Source: Lingula anatina
Taxonomy: Eukaryota; Brachiopoda; Lingulata; Lingulida; Lingulidae
Assembly: GCF_001039355.2 (NCBI RefSeq)
Contig: NW_019775872.1
Span: 142,738-175,142, forward strand
DNA length: 32,405 nucleotides
Direction: 5' to 3'
In this document: positions 1 to 10,388 of the stretch, one piece after another
Position numbering within the stretch: the first letter of the stretch is position 1
Layout: each line of letters begins with the position of its first letter
Notes under the pieces: model-generated
What the model was told of the DNA's origin: nothing
Databases searched by the model: none
Seen by the model: the letters and a program-made list of their open reading frames with translations, nothing else
Translations under genes and position numbers: made by a program

Positions 1-130
1 AAAAAAAGGAATATATATTTATATTCAAATATAAAGTAAGGAGTATAAAGTTCAAAACATTTCATCCATTTTATTTATATTTAAGTGATAATAGGCCTAC
101 AACTTCATCATCAAACAAGTTACTTTATAA

Positions 131-339
131 CTTAGGGTGCTTTCCCAGAGATTTAGATCGACCTTACTCCCTGGGGTTCACACTAAATTGCAGTCAGCCG
201 AGCAGGCACCATAGTTAATTACCCCCTTACAGCTTTTAGTGGGCGGGACAGACGCTTAAGCCGGCCAAACTGACAGTAATCTAGTGAGACTCCCCACAGG
301 GATAGATCGATCTAAAAATCTATGGAAATGGGGTGTTAG
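131..339. repeat. MITE-like element, copy 1
   Basis: About 209 bp that recur in inverted orientation at 23517-23749. The two ends are imperfect inverted repeats of each other: both contain TTTCC, then AGATTT, then AGATCGA. There is no coding capacity. Short length, inverted termini and dispersed copies fit a nonautonomous DNA transposon, but I could not define a target-site duplication. Confidence 0.7.
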
Positions 340-1141
340 GCCTGTTCCTTTTTCATTGAGTACAAGTATAATTGAATATCTAATCAAAGTATAACCACCT
401 ATTCTCCAGGTAAAGGTAGAGTAAACAGATGAACAGGTAAACACATTTAATGAATATTTTTAGTGTAGTGGGTAGGTCGATTTTGCATTTTGCATTTTTG
501 TGCAGCAGAGATTCATTTAAGCAGTCAGTAGACCTACTGGTATATTAAATAACCGCTCACTGTGATCATGAATTGCACTCAGCAAAGTCTGAAAAGTTCC
601 TACGAGGTCAAAAAATTGATCACATAGGCCAATCTTCTCCAGTGACCGATTACAAAAATGTCAGGAAAGCGTAAAAAAGGTTTTACTAAAGCCAAATGAG
701 TCCAAATGAAAGTTTTCCACATCTAAAAGTAACTTAATTTTAAGTTACTTTTTAAAAAAGAATTAAACCATATATCTTCATAGGCTAGTGACCTCAGGTG
801 TGGTTTTTGTCAAATTGTGAGCAATATGGCATTTTATTAGCAAAATAATGACGTTGCATATGTATAAGTCCTTGGCGCTTGTTCTGAAATCGCGGTTTTG
901 TTGTTCATTCCCACTGGACTCTACAAAGAAAAAAGTGCCTAACTTGGCCAACTAGCCTGGTCTTTCCTAAGGCGAAACCTCTTTTTCAAATGCCGAATGA
1001 ATTGAAATTTTAGTCTTTTTTAGGACAGAAAATGAATAATTATAACTGTCACTCGTGGGCGACGTTCAGCCCCTCAAGTCGGCACGTTTTGTAACTCACC
1101 GAACGTGCCTCGGGGCTCGGCCCAAACATCTCATTAATATA
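340..1141. other. Gene-free stretch
   Basis: I see no supported gene. The only local structure is a short hairpin near 725-751 with 12-nt arms (AAAGTAACTTAA and its complement). ORFs here are short and have no recognisable motif. Confidence 0.5.
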
Positions 1142-1310
1142 AGGCCCGTAGCCAGCAATTTCAGAGGGGGGGGGGGGCGTTTTCTGAAAAAGTGGTCCTT
1201 TTACCATAAAATCCTTAAGTACATAGATCAAATTTTACCCAGAGTGGACCTTTTCCCACCAAAAAGGGTGGTTCTTTTGAACCCCCCGAACCTCCCCTGG
1301 CTACAAGCCT
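1142..1310. repeat. Short inverted-terminus element with poly-G run
   Basis: The ends AGGCCCGTAGCCAG (1142-1155) and CTGGCTACAAGCCT (1297-1310) are inverted repeats matching at 12 of 14 positions. A run of 12 G lies inside at 1166-1177. Overlapping ORFs on both strands are low-complexity. I infer a small nonautonomous transposon relic. Confidence 0.55.
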
Positions 1311-3580
1311 GAATATTATCAATTATGGATTTTAAAAGAGAAAAGCATTACATGTAAACGTGTCTTTTTACGTGCTAGAAGTTATAAGTGAAATCATTAC
1401 TAATCATTTGGTGCAAGAAGGCCTACCTTCGCTATGCATTTGCCCATCGTATAGGCCGAATTAAAATATTTTAAATGCATGATGAACTTAGGCATTTAGT
1501 ATTTTCTTAGATATACATTTTATTTTGAAATAAAAGATAGTGAAGTTGGGATCAAGAAGGCCTGCAAAAGGAAAGCGGAGATCGAGAGATCTCCGTTCTG
1601 TTTGTAAGGTTTATTATATTGCTTTTCTTTTGTTGTGCTTGAGGAGCTGGGTGATCCAGCACATCTGATGCAACGTACATTTGCATGAGTGATATCTTTA
1701 AGGTTTAGGGATACTCTAAATATTAGTTTGGACATTTCATTTCCATGATTTCATTCAACTCAGTGTCTCCGTAAAAGGAACACATAGTATATTCTTTCTT
1801 TCTGACCAGTTATTTTCTGTTTTGTTACGTAAAATTTATAGCTTAAGGAATGGCAGAAATGTTGTTACATGTCTTGTGAATTCCTATGTGAAATAAAACC
1901 AAGATCCAGTGAACAGCATATGCCTTTCCTTGACTTTGTTTATCAGTATAACGTTCGCGTGCTATAGTGTTGATCAAAACTAAAAAGGCCACAGAACAAT
2001 ATTTTTAAATATTTTTAAAAAACATATCATGGCTTAAAGAAAACTAATACTTACAAAGATTCAAATGTAAAAAAAAAAGTTTGCTACAGGGCTATATCAA
2101 AATTAATATGAGTTACATATGAATTACCAACAGAAATCCAATAAATCGATATAACTTATGTATAAAGGGCGGGTAGGCTGTTCTAAACACATCATTTGAA
2201 GGTAATTTTTTTCACACAGAACCCGACCAATTGCCACGATAAAGTTTTAAATGATATAACTGATAAATACCAAAGGACGTCGTTTCACATTTCCCGAATA
2301 ATGACATTTGAACGGATACTTTCTGCTTATTCCATGCGTAGGAATCAAGGGGAATGAGAGTTATGATTATGCAATACCCGGTACGCAAGCAGTACTAAGC
2401 AAGTTAGCCGATTTTTACAAACTGATAACTATGTCAATTTCCGACCAGAATTAAAGAAGGTGCAGCTTTTTTATTTCATTTTTTATATTTATTTTTTTAA
2501 ACTGTTTTGGTCTGAACGAGGGATTTATGGCTTGACATGTCGACTTTATTCTCGTTGTACAAGAAACTAATAAAAGTGGTTTATATGCTTTACTAGGAAT
2601 TCACGCTCGCTTTCCATGAAACTTAAGTGTACCGCATAAGTTTACATTTTATAGTTGGAAGAAAGGAAGTTGGGAGGAGAGGAAGAAAGTATTTGCTCGG
2701 TTTAATAATTGGTTGGTGCTGGTGGCGAGAGCTGGAGTCACCCTGAGTTGCTCGAGCAGGAACACCTTGACGACTGAGCGGCACGATAAATTGAGAAATT
2801 AATAAGATAGATACTTGCGCGAGGTTGTCAATTATTGAAGGTGGGGTATTTAAAGACTCCACGTTTTATGGGATTCGATAGGTTAGGATTTATTTCCTTA
2901 CCCGCTTTAGATAATGCAAAAATAAATATGGTCATATTATGAGATAATGTTCATTAGTGCTGGCAATGTTTTAGCAGCATTTTTGGGGTGAAAACTGTAA
3001 AAACGATTTCAAACAGATCTCCCTCATCTGAACTACTATCTAAAAACTACGTTTATGAAAACAACAGAAAAATCAGCATCAGGGGTTTCTTAATAGTTAA
3101 AAAAAACTGAAATTGAAATTTTTTCATTCAGACTCTGAAGAATGCTTTTTTGTCCTTCAGCGCCATTTTTTGCCACACGATTCTAATACAATATCATTAA
3201 AGTGTTTTTTAAGCGTCTCTAGAAAGAAACTTCAGGTCGCAAAAGCACCATTTTGCAATAAGAACGTTGTAGTTCACTGAGAATTTAAATCGTTAAATAT
3301 TAATCTTTATAATGCAATATAAACCTAAATGAACCGTCGCACAGAGAGAGTCAAGATATCGTCCTTGTTTATCTATAGACATTTTGTAGAGCAGGGGACA
3401 TTCAATAATTGTACTTTTAAAAGCAAAAGCAAAGAAACATTTTATGAAATGAGTCTTAAGTTTTGCACTTAAATAGATACTTAGTAAGATAATTTACCGC
3501 GTCTTCTTGACCACATGGAGGTAGTTAAAATTAGTTTTCATAATTCACAACGGAATAGCGAAAACAGCTGAGGCTAATAG
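1311..3580. other. Gene-free stretch
   Basis: AT-rich spacer. ORFs at 1520-1735 and 2623-2862 on the minus strand have no recognisable domain, no flanking splice signals that extend them, and read as chance ORFs. I see no RNA gene. Confidence 0.45.
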
Positions 3581-3821
3581 TTACCTCCGCCAAGGAGGTT
3601 ATGTTTTCGCCCCTGTTTGTCTGTCTGTTTGTTTGTCATCGACATAACTCAAAAAGTTATGGACCGATTTTGATGAAATTTTCAGGAACTGTCAGAAGTG
3701 GGCCAAGGAACAGATGATTTGTTTTTGGTGGTGATCCGGATCAATAATCAATCAATAATCAAAAATAATCAAAAATCGCTGCCTTGGCGGAGGTCTGCGC
3801 TCTCGGAGTGCTTTTCTAGTT
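3581..3821 (+). repeat. Dispersed repeat family R, copy 1
   Basis: A 241-bp repeat that recurs at 11363-11639 and 22611-22839, all in the same orientation. Inside are the exact inverted pair CCTCCGCCAAGG (3584-3595) and CCTTGGCGGAGG (3782-3793), followed by a conserved tail ending CTTTTCTAGTT. The body carries a GTTTGTCTGTCTG-type run and tandem AATCAATAATCAA motifs. This copy lacks the segment containing TTTAGGGGTGAAA that the other two carry. It is probably a nonautonomous mobile element. Confidence 0.75.
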
Positions 3822-4180
3822 TTATCTACAATATTATGATAATTCTTGTATGAAAGTCGAATTACAGGGTGCCTTTCAATAATTTCCTCTTGCAAAGAGT
3901 AAATTATCTTCTCGTTTAACGAGGGTAGAAATATTGCCTTTATTTTGTTGGTATTGTTTTTAGGATGGGCAATATCATTGGTTGGATTGAATTCAGACTC
4001 TAATTTTTTTTCTTGCTTTTTGGGGGCATATTAGAAGCTGAATTAAGCAAAATTCGAAATTTTTGAAAATTGTTGTATAGGTTGCACAATAGTCGTTAAT
4101 TGTCGAGACACGAGCGTGCGGCGTGAGTACACCTTGTATGCTCCTGGCGTAACGCACGTGCTTCCGCGGTGCTTTCGACT

Positions 4181-4412
4181 TTCAGGCCTACCCAACTACC
4201 AGACTCGCCACCGAATGATCCTGAATTCACCGGTAAATCGGACCACACTACCCGTTTTCAAGGTGTGTATCAGTACGCATTTCACAGTATCAGACGCGAC
4301 ACCGCTCTTGCCTAGTACGCGATGTGATAGGGACGATTCTCAGCGGGGTTGAAAAGCATTGAATCACCACTCAAAATTTGTTCAGGGTATGATACTGTGT
4401 AATGCGTAACAT
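4181..4412 (+). repeat. Fold-back element, left-arm copy
   Basis: This stretch shares about 220 bp with 6831-7050. The order here is arm A (4181-4290), then a core with GCTCTTGCC and GATTCTCAGC, then the start of the reversed arm (GATACTGTG, AATGCGTA). The other copy has the core followed by the full reversed arm. Together they imply an element with long terminal inverted repeats, each copy having lost one arm. The ORF over it has no recognised function. Confidence 0.65.
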
Positions 4413-4441
4413 GTCCAACATCCTCCGTACGTGCATACGGG

Positions 4442-4580
4442 TCACCCTGAGCTTCAGAGATAACTTGACACTAACCTCTTCACTATATAGCCTATCTTCA
4501 TCGTGTCAAGTTACTTGACACGATGAAGATAGGCTATAGTTAAGAGGTTAGTGTCAAGTTATCTCTGAAGCTCAGGGTGA
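4442..4580. repeat. Near-perfect 139-bp palindrome
   Basis: The left arm 4442-4511 and right arm 4513-4580 are reverse complements apart from one mismatch and a 2-nt indel (CACTATATAG against AACTATAG). They are separated by a single T at 4512 (GTGTCAAGT, T, ACTTGACAC). Such a sequence can extrude as a cruciform or, if transcribed, form a long hairpin. No promoter or gene context is visible, so function is unknown. Confidence 0.85.
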
Positions 4581-5186
4581 TACGGGTTGTCTGCGAACTC
4601 CAAAATTCGCAAGGACTTGCGTTGCACGTGAGATTCTGCGCAAAATTTGGACGAAAACAGGCCGTAAGAGCCCGTGCGGCCGGTTGTGACCGAGGCTTAA
4701 GAGTTTTACAAGTAAACCCTTCTTCTTTTGTTTCATTTTATGCTGTGTATGATTTATTTGGGCATTTGCATGAATGATTCTGCCTGATAAATTTCAATGG
4801 GCTGGATTAAACGTAATTAAAACTCGAAAAAGACCACAGGTAATTACAAAAGCATTTCATTTAAACAGCTTTGACACAGATGAACAAGAAAATGTAAAAA
4901 AAAAAAAAAACTGTAAAAAACTGTTTGAAATGTGAAAGTCACAATACCGAAAAATCCCCATTGGGGCCACACATAACACCACAAGACACCAGAAGGCAAA
5001 TTAAACCAGACGCTAAATACTGCGCAGTTGTTTGAATCCTGTGCTGTGTTTCCGGTTTCGTTTTACGTGGAAAGATAAAAAAAGAAGGCATATCACAACG
5101 GGCTGTTAAAAGACTCATCAAATAGTCAAGGGGACAAACGAGCGTAAGTACAACTGGAATATCATGATAACAATAACATGCATTAT
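4581..5186. other. Gene-free stretch
   Basis: No supported gene. It contains a run of 14 A near 4897. The short ORFs at 4577-4777 (+) and 4939-5121 (-) have no recognisable motif. Confidence 0.45.
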
Positions 5187-5735
5187 GGTGGGCGTAGCAA
5201 GAGTCCGAAGGTTCGTTACAAGCGGTAAACTGAAAATCTGCTAACGACCTTGGGTTTTTCCCATTACAGATGCTACCTCTTTCTATTAAATCTTGCGTTC
5301 CACGTAAACAAGCTAAGTAGATGTTTGAATCATTACATATGAATCTAAGTAGTGAAATAATTATGAACTTACTTCAAAATATATACATACATGTACATAT
5401 GTACAGTGGAATTCGGAAAAGCTACTTTTGTTTCCGCCTAAGTGCCTGTTCGTTGCCGACCGACTGTCATAATTTGTATATAATTTAATATGCATTCAGA
5501 TATCATTGTCCCAAGTTTACCGTAGTCTACATCGACTAAAATGGGGGCATTGAATTATAGGAACGAAAAACCTTTAGGGGGCATAACAATTAAAAATAGT
5601 CTGAAGGTTTGTTACTAGGGGTAAAGAAAAAAATCTGCTAACACTGTAAGAAGTGGCCTTAAATGTTTCCCATTACTTTTACATATGCTACCTCTACATG
5701 TATCTATTAAAATACTGGTTCCACCTAAACAAGCT
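5187..5735 (+). repeat. Two diverged direct copies of a ~150-bp repeat
   Basis: The segments near 5187-5330 and 5577-5735 share blocks in the same order: CCGAAGGTTCGTTAC against CTGAAGGTTTGTTAC, then AATCTGCTAAC, then TTTCCCATTAC, then ATGCTACCTCT, then TCTATTAAA, then AAACAAGCT. They are diverged copies of an interspersed repeat. The second copy directly abuts a LINE relic. Confidence 0.6.
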
Positions 5736-5737
5736 GA

Positions 5738-6240
5738 ATTACACAGGACACCCTCGCCTCTTTCACCAATGCCCTATCAGAGAGCAACATTAACCTGGCC
5801 GATAATGGCATCTTTTCTTGGGTTACAAGTGTAAGAGACACCTTGGAACTGATTGAAATGGGAGCAGTTTTAATTGGCCAAACCAGTAGGGCCAACTCCC
5901 TCCACATTCAAACAAGTTCAATTGCTCTTGAAAACGTACGAGAAAGAGTGGGGAGAGGGTATTAAGCAGTAAACACATACAACTTTAAAGGAGAAGTTCC
6001 CACTAGAAAACTATATTTTGCCCCACCCTAAACAATTAAGAGCTAATCTCTCTAAATTAAGAATAAGAGCTCGCTGTCTGCAAATAGAAAGGGGTAGGTA
6101 TGATAGGCCCTTTTAACCCCTCTGAGCATCGAACATGCCCCATATGTAACATGTTGATGTAGAGGATGAATGTCGCGTCCTCCCAAGATATCTAGCATAT
6201 GAATGACAAAGCCCCTTTATTACTAGCATCCAAGGCTTCC
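5738..6240 (+). pseudogene. LINE ORF2 C-terminal relic
   Basis: An open stretch 5738-5965 continues, through stops and frameshifts, into the typical tail of non-LTR retrotransposon ORF2 proteins. In the sequence I see SWVTSVRDTLELIEMGAVLI, then LKEKFPLENYI, then LSKLRIRARCLQIERGRYDR. In another frame there is a cysteine pair (TCPICN), followed by VEDE. The order, with a basic IERGRY block before a zinc-knuckle-like region, is characteristic of LINE ORF2 C-termini. Several in-frame stops and at least one frame change show it is dead. The reverse-transcriptase core is absent, as in a truncated or eroded insertion. The clade cannot be assigned from this piece. Confidence 0.7.
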
Positions 6241-6354
6241 TTAATATAATTTTTTATTTTATTGCAGTGAGTACATCATAATGCACATTACTACCAGTTT
6301 GTACTGTAACAGATTTAAAGATTTAAACATTTTGCTTTTCAACAGGAGTCTAAA

Positions 6355-7821
6355 ATGGAATCTGGTAAACCCACTGCCCTCATCCTGTCAGTGCTTCTTC
6401 TAACTGCAACCTTCCCAACAGGTAAGGTTAAGGATATAAAAAGTCACCTTTTATGTGTTTTGACAATAAAAGATTTATTCAGTATTGCATTTATGATCAT
6501 TTATGTGATACCCAGAAGAAAAACCCATGGTTTTTGGATTGCTGAACAAAATGACGTTAGATATATAAATAACTTTATTAGTTAGATCATTTTGGATCCC
6601 AATATAGGTTATATAAGTCTAATTTAGGAAAATGAGCAGGATGGACAAAACTGCCAACCACTGACATTGACCAGTGCGTGCATAAAAAACAATAGGTTTG
6701 TTTTGATGCCAAAATTTGTGATTTTGCTTTTTTGTTTAGAAGAAATGGGAAAACCTGGTTTCTTGGGGTTTCTAGGATTTGTTTTGTAATAATAGTAGGG
6801 GTGGGGGATCCGCATGGTCCTTGCTTCTAAGTATCAGATGTGATGCCGCTCTTGCCTACGTAGTACACGATGTGATAGTGATGATTCTCAGCAGGGTTGG
6901 AAATTGGTGCATCACATCTCAAAATTTGTTCCGGGTATGATACTGTGAATTCCGTACTGACACACACCTTGAAAACGGTTAGTGTGGTCCAATCTGCTGG
7001 TGAATTTGGGATCAATCGGTGCCAAGTCTGGTAGTTGGATAGGCCTGAAACTAATCTTAGGCAGCCGTCTTTACAAATATCCATTGAAAATTGGTGCAAT
7101 TCGAAGTCATTAGTGATAAATGTTAACTGGTCACATTGTCCTTAACAACTCGTGCACATCACTTATTTGCCATTGATATTTTTCTGATGCCAGTCCAAGT
7201 AGAAGAGAGCACAAGGAAACTGAAAAATAGAACTATCACCCCAAAAATGTTGATATATGATGTCATCTGCAAAATGACATATTTCTGAAGACAAATAATA
7301 CCCATGAACATTAAATAATAATATAATATAATATAATATAATATAATATAATATAATATAATATAATAACCACCAGTTTTGTACAGTCATTTATAGCCTG
7401 ATTTTGGTTCTAGCAGTTAAAAAAAATAGTTGGAAGGCCCTCAAACCAATTATGTAACAGTTAAAAGTGCATCTGGACGGGAGTAGGCTTTCAAGAGCAA
7501 CTAAATGAAGTGATCTCATGTTCAATTTTTACAGGTTCTGCTATGGGTTGGGGTGTAGTCATAGGGGGTGTTGCAGCAGCAGTGGCCGCACCCTTTGCCT
7601 TGCCAGCTATAGGGTTTGGAGCAGCTGGAATAACAGCTGGGTCTTATGCAGCATCACTGATGAGTGCATCTGCCATTGCCAATGGTGGAGGAGTGGCTGC
7701 TGGAAGCATGGTTGCTATTGCACAGTCCTTAGGTGCTGCAGGCATTGGAGCTTCAGGGGTGATTTCAGCAGGAGCAGTTGGAGCAGCTGCAGGTGCAGCG
7801 GTGGATCATGCAATGGAATAG
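6355..7821 (+). CDS. IFI6/IFI27 (ISG12)-family small membrane protein
   Basis: Two coding exons, 6355-6421 and 7535-7821, joined in phase 1 by a GTAAGG...TTTTTACAG intron, give 117 residues. Residues 1-22 form a hydrophobic N-terminal segment like a signal or anchor sequence (LILSVLLL). The rest is a Gly/Ala-rich hydrophobic core with the family signature [15 protein letters not shown] followed by AQSLGAAG, which closely matches the Ifi-6-16 domain as I know it from human IFI27. In vertebrates these proteins are interferon-induced and sit in mitochondrial, ER or nuclear membranes, affecting apoptosis and antiviral responses. That role here is inference. The ATG at 6355 follows a good acceptor (TTTTCAACAG, ending 6344), so an upstream noncoding exon is likely. 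It converges with the tetraspanin gene. A minisatellite starts seven bases after the stop. Confidence 0.88.
6831..7050 (-). repeat. Fold-back element, right-arm copy (in IFI-family intron)
   Basis: Homologous to 4181-4412, lying inside the intron of the IFI6/IFI27-family gene. The core (GCTCTTGCC, GATTCTCAGC, AAAATTTGTTC) reads in the same orientation as in the first copy. The arm that follows (ending GTTGGATAGGCCTGAAA) is the reverse complement of the first copy's left arm. The 90-codon minus-strand ORF over it is repeat-derived and not a gene. Confidence 0.65.
7316..7368. repeat. (TATAA)n microsatellite
   Basis: About ten tandem copies of a 5-bp AT-only unit in the intron of the IFI6/IFI27-family gene. 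The 75-codon minus-strand ORF here, rich in I, L and Y, is produced by this repeat. Confidence 0.9.
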
Positions 7822-7827
7822 AAAATG

Positions 7828-8155
7828 ATTGATGTTAAATGTTTGATTTGAGTTCGAATATAGACATAGAAAAATGATTAATGTTAAATGTTTGATTTGA
7901 GTTCAAATATAGACATAGAAAAATGATGTTAAATGTTTGATTTGAGTTCGAATATAGACATAGAAAAATGATTAATGTTAAATGTTTGATTTGAGTTCGA
8001 ATATAGAAATAGAAAAATGATTAATGTTAAATGTTTGATTTGAGTTCGAACATAGACATAGAAAAATGATTAATGTTAAATGTTTGATTTGAGTTCGAAT
8101 AGACATAGAAAAATGATTGATGTTAAATGTTTGATTTGAGTTCAAATAGACATAC
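7828..8155 (+). repeat. 49-bp minisatellite in the 3' flank
   Basis: About seven tandem units of roughly 46-49 bp, each with the blocks TGTTAAATGTTTGATTTGAG, TTCGAATATAGACATAG and AAAAATG. Units differ by single bases or small deletions, for example TTGATG against TTAATG, and one unit lacks ATTA. The array begins seven bases after the stop codon of the IFI6/IFI27-family gene, so it is probably transcribed as 3' UTR. Confidence 0.9.
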
Positions 8156-8159
8156 AAGG

Positions 8160-10388
8160 TATACTTGTCAGCTTTAAAGATGAGTCTGGTATTTAGATAA
8201 CTCAGTGACCCATTTAGCTTAGGCAAAAAGAAGAACAATGCTCTTAAAACACAAAATATTTGTTAAGCAAGATCATTGTAAACCCTACTTTTCTGATTGT
8301 TCTACTTTCTACATTATTGTCTCAAAACTTTCTTTGCATGTTATTTGTTTGTTTGGCTTAGAACTAACTCCATTGTCTTATTAAAAATGTTTCTAGGTTT
8401 TGAATTGTTATCTGGTTTGCATGTTGAAATACATATACAGTAATGAGAGAAAGTGTCCGCATTACATCGAGAAACATTCCTAAAACTGAAGAAAATGTAA
8501 ATCACTATGGTCACATAAATAAACATACTGAATACAGGCCAATATGATATTTTGTTGGTTGTTTTTGCCATTTCTCGTTTGAATAATTATGTACTTTCAT
8601 GAACAGTTACATTTACGCATTTACCAAGGGCTAAATCAAAAACATTATTTGTTTGAGTGAGCTTACTGCACCCCGGTTTAAGTGAAAGTAAAAGTCAAAA
8701 TTATAAAATGTGCCATTCTTTATTCTACGATGTAAAATATGGAACAATACAATATACCACTGTACCTTTGTCTTCACAAAACCAACAATGCAAACTGTCC
8801 AACTCCTTCATTTGCAATACAAATGCCAGGACAGTCCAGCAATATACCTCTTAATCATGATACATTTTGATTGTCAAGAATAAGACACGAAATACTAGTG
8901 TATATTTTATGAATGTTAATATTTCTGTGTATGGGCAGCTACAACTTCAAAATAGTAATGTTTAAACCACACTCCAAGGCAAAAATGCAAAGGGCACTTC
9001 TGTGTCTGGTGACAAATGATCATACTGCCAAAATGGGAAAAGAAGTTCAATTTGACCGTGGCTATGAAATACTAAATAGCCTAAAAACAACATGCTTGAT
9101 AATTTACAAAAAAGCTTTGATAATTGAAAGCAAACAAAAACAAATTCATGAAGAGGCACTTGGTCCAAGACATGTTTTAGTATAAGTTGTAACTTGTTAA
9201 AGGCAAGTTTATATTTATAATACCTATATCACATATAACATTGATAAAAACTGTGCATACATATAGTTAAAATTCAAGTATAATTACACTGCAGTATTTG
9301 TTAGGACTAAAGGGAAATGCAATGTACAACAACAGTTTGTTTTGTGAAATTAATATATAATCACACATGTAATTTAAGTTGTATTTGACTGGAAAGGACT
9401 AGCCAGTGTAAAGTGAAGCAAATTACATGAGAAATCTAATCTCAGTGCTGGAGGATAGTATGATAATGAATTATGATTACATAATGACATAATTATAAAA
9501 ATAATTGGATGATCCTTGTGTTTTATGTTAACCATTACAACCTTGAAAAGCAATAAGCTGGTCTGCATCTCTCAACACCACCTCTTCATATTTGGATAAA
9601 GGTAGTTTGTTTTTTACATAACAACTAATGTGAAAGACACTCATGCTGTTCTTAACAATCAAGCAAGAATATTGTTAATATTAACTGGTGAACATTGGAA
9701 TAATTGCATCAGCCCTACCAAAATCATCTGTGGCACTACATCACATACTACCTGCTTGCAAGTTTGCTAAAAACTAGGAAATTTGGGTTTGGTTTAGCCT
9801 AGTTTACTGTACTAACTGTCCTTCAATTAAGTCATACCTCATACAAGAACAGACTGATATGATACTTCAAGTTGAATAAAATGTAAAATTCAAATTGTGC
9901 TATGGATTTTGATTATTGCAATATTTCTATCAAAAAGAGTGACAAGAACATGCGATTTTTGATTTACATTCTGAATAAAAAAAATAATAAATAAATAAAA
10001 AAATCTAAAACTGTTTATTAACCAACTTGCGCACACCCCCCTTTCTCAGGCCCATTTCATGTGATGTCTTACTATGTATTCAGATGATATTACTCCGTTA
10101 CATTCAAAAGGAACACATTATCACTCTATACCTCATGTCTCCAAGATATGCATAGCTAAAGCATCAGTTAATATAACACCCAAAATGAGACCATTATTGA
10201 GACAAAATAGTTCAGACAATTGAAAAGTTTTACAGAACTGTAACATGAATGTCAATATGATTATATAGAAAATATACAGAGGAAAATTTCCCATAAAGAC
10301 CTGAATTAAAATGGAAAGAAACCAATCCCTCCCCTTCACTGCCAGATATTATCGGGACGGGCGATAAAGAAGTTTTGAGACACTTTAG
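8160..10388. other. Convergent intergenic spacer
   Basis: AT-rich sequence between the IFI6/IFI27-family gene (+) and the tetraspanin (-). The 90-codon ORF at 8913-9185 (+) and several shorter ones lack recognisable domains. This region should hold the 3' UTRs and polyadenylation sites of both genes. Confidence 0.45.
10014..10019 (-). terminator. Possible polyadenylation signal of the tetraspanin gene
   Basis: AATAAA on the minus strand, about 370 nt past the tetraspanin stop. The region is very AT-rich, so chance matches are common. Confidence 0.3.

Noticed and set aside
7518-7832. Second frame over the IFI6/IFI27-family exon, rich in Cys/Ser/Trp
   Set aside because: Frame-shifted reading of a GC-rich Gly/Ala exon. 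The overlapping frame matches the IFI6/IFI27 family and uses a good splice acceptor.
7828-8155. Minisatellite as a CRISPR array
   Set aside because: The repeats are contiguous with no variable spacers.
8913-9185. 90-codon + strand ORF as a gene
   Set aside because: No domain, no homology I recognise, no visible splice context, and it lies in AT-rich convergent 3' flank.
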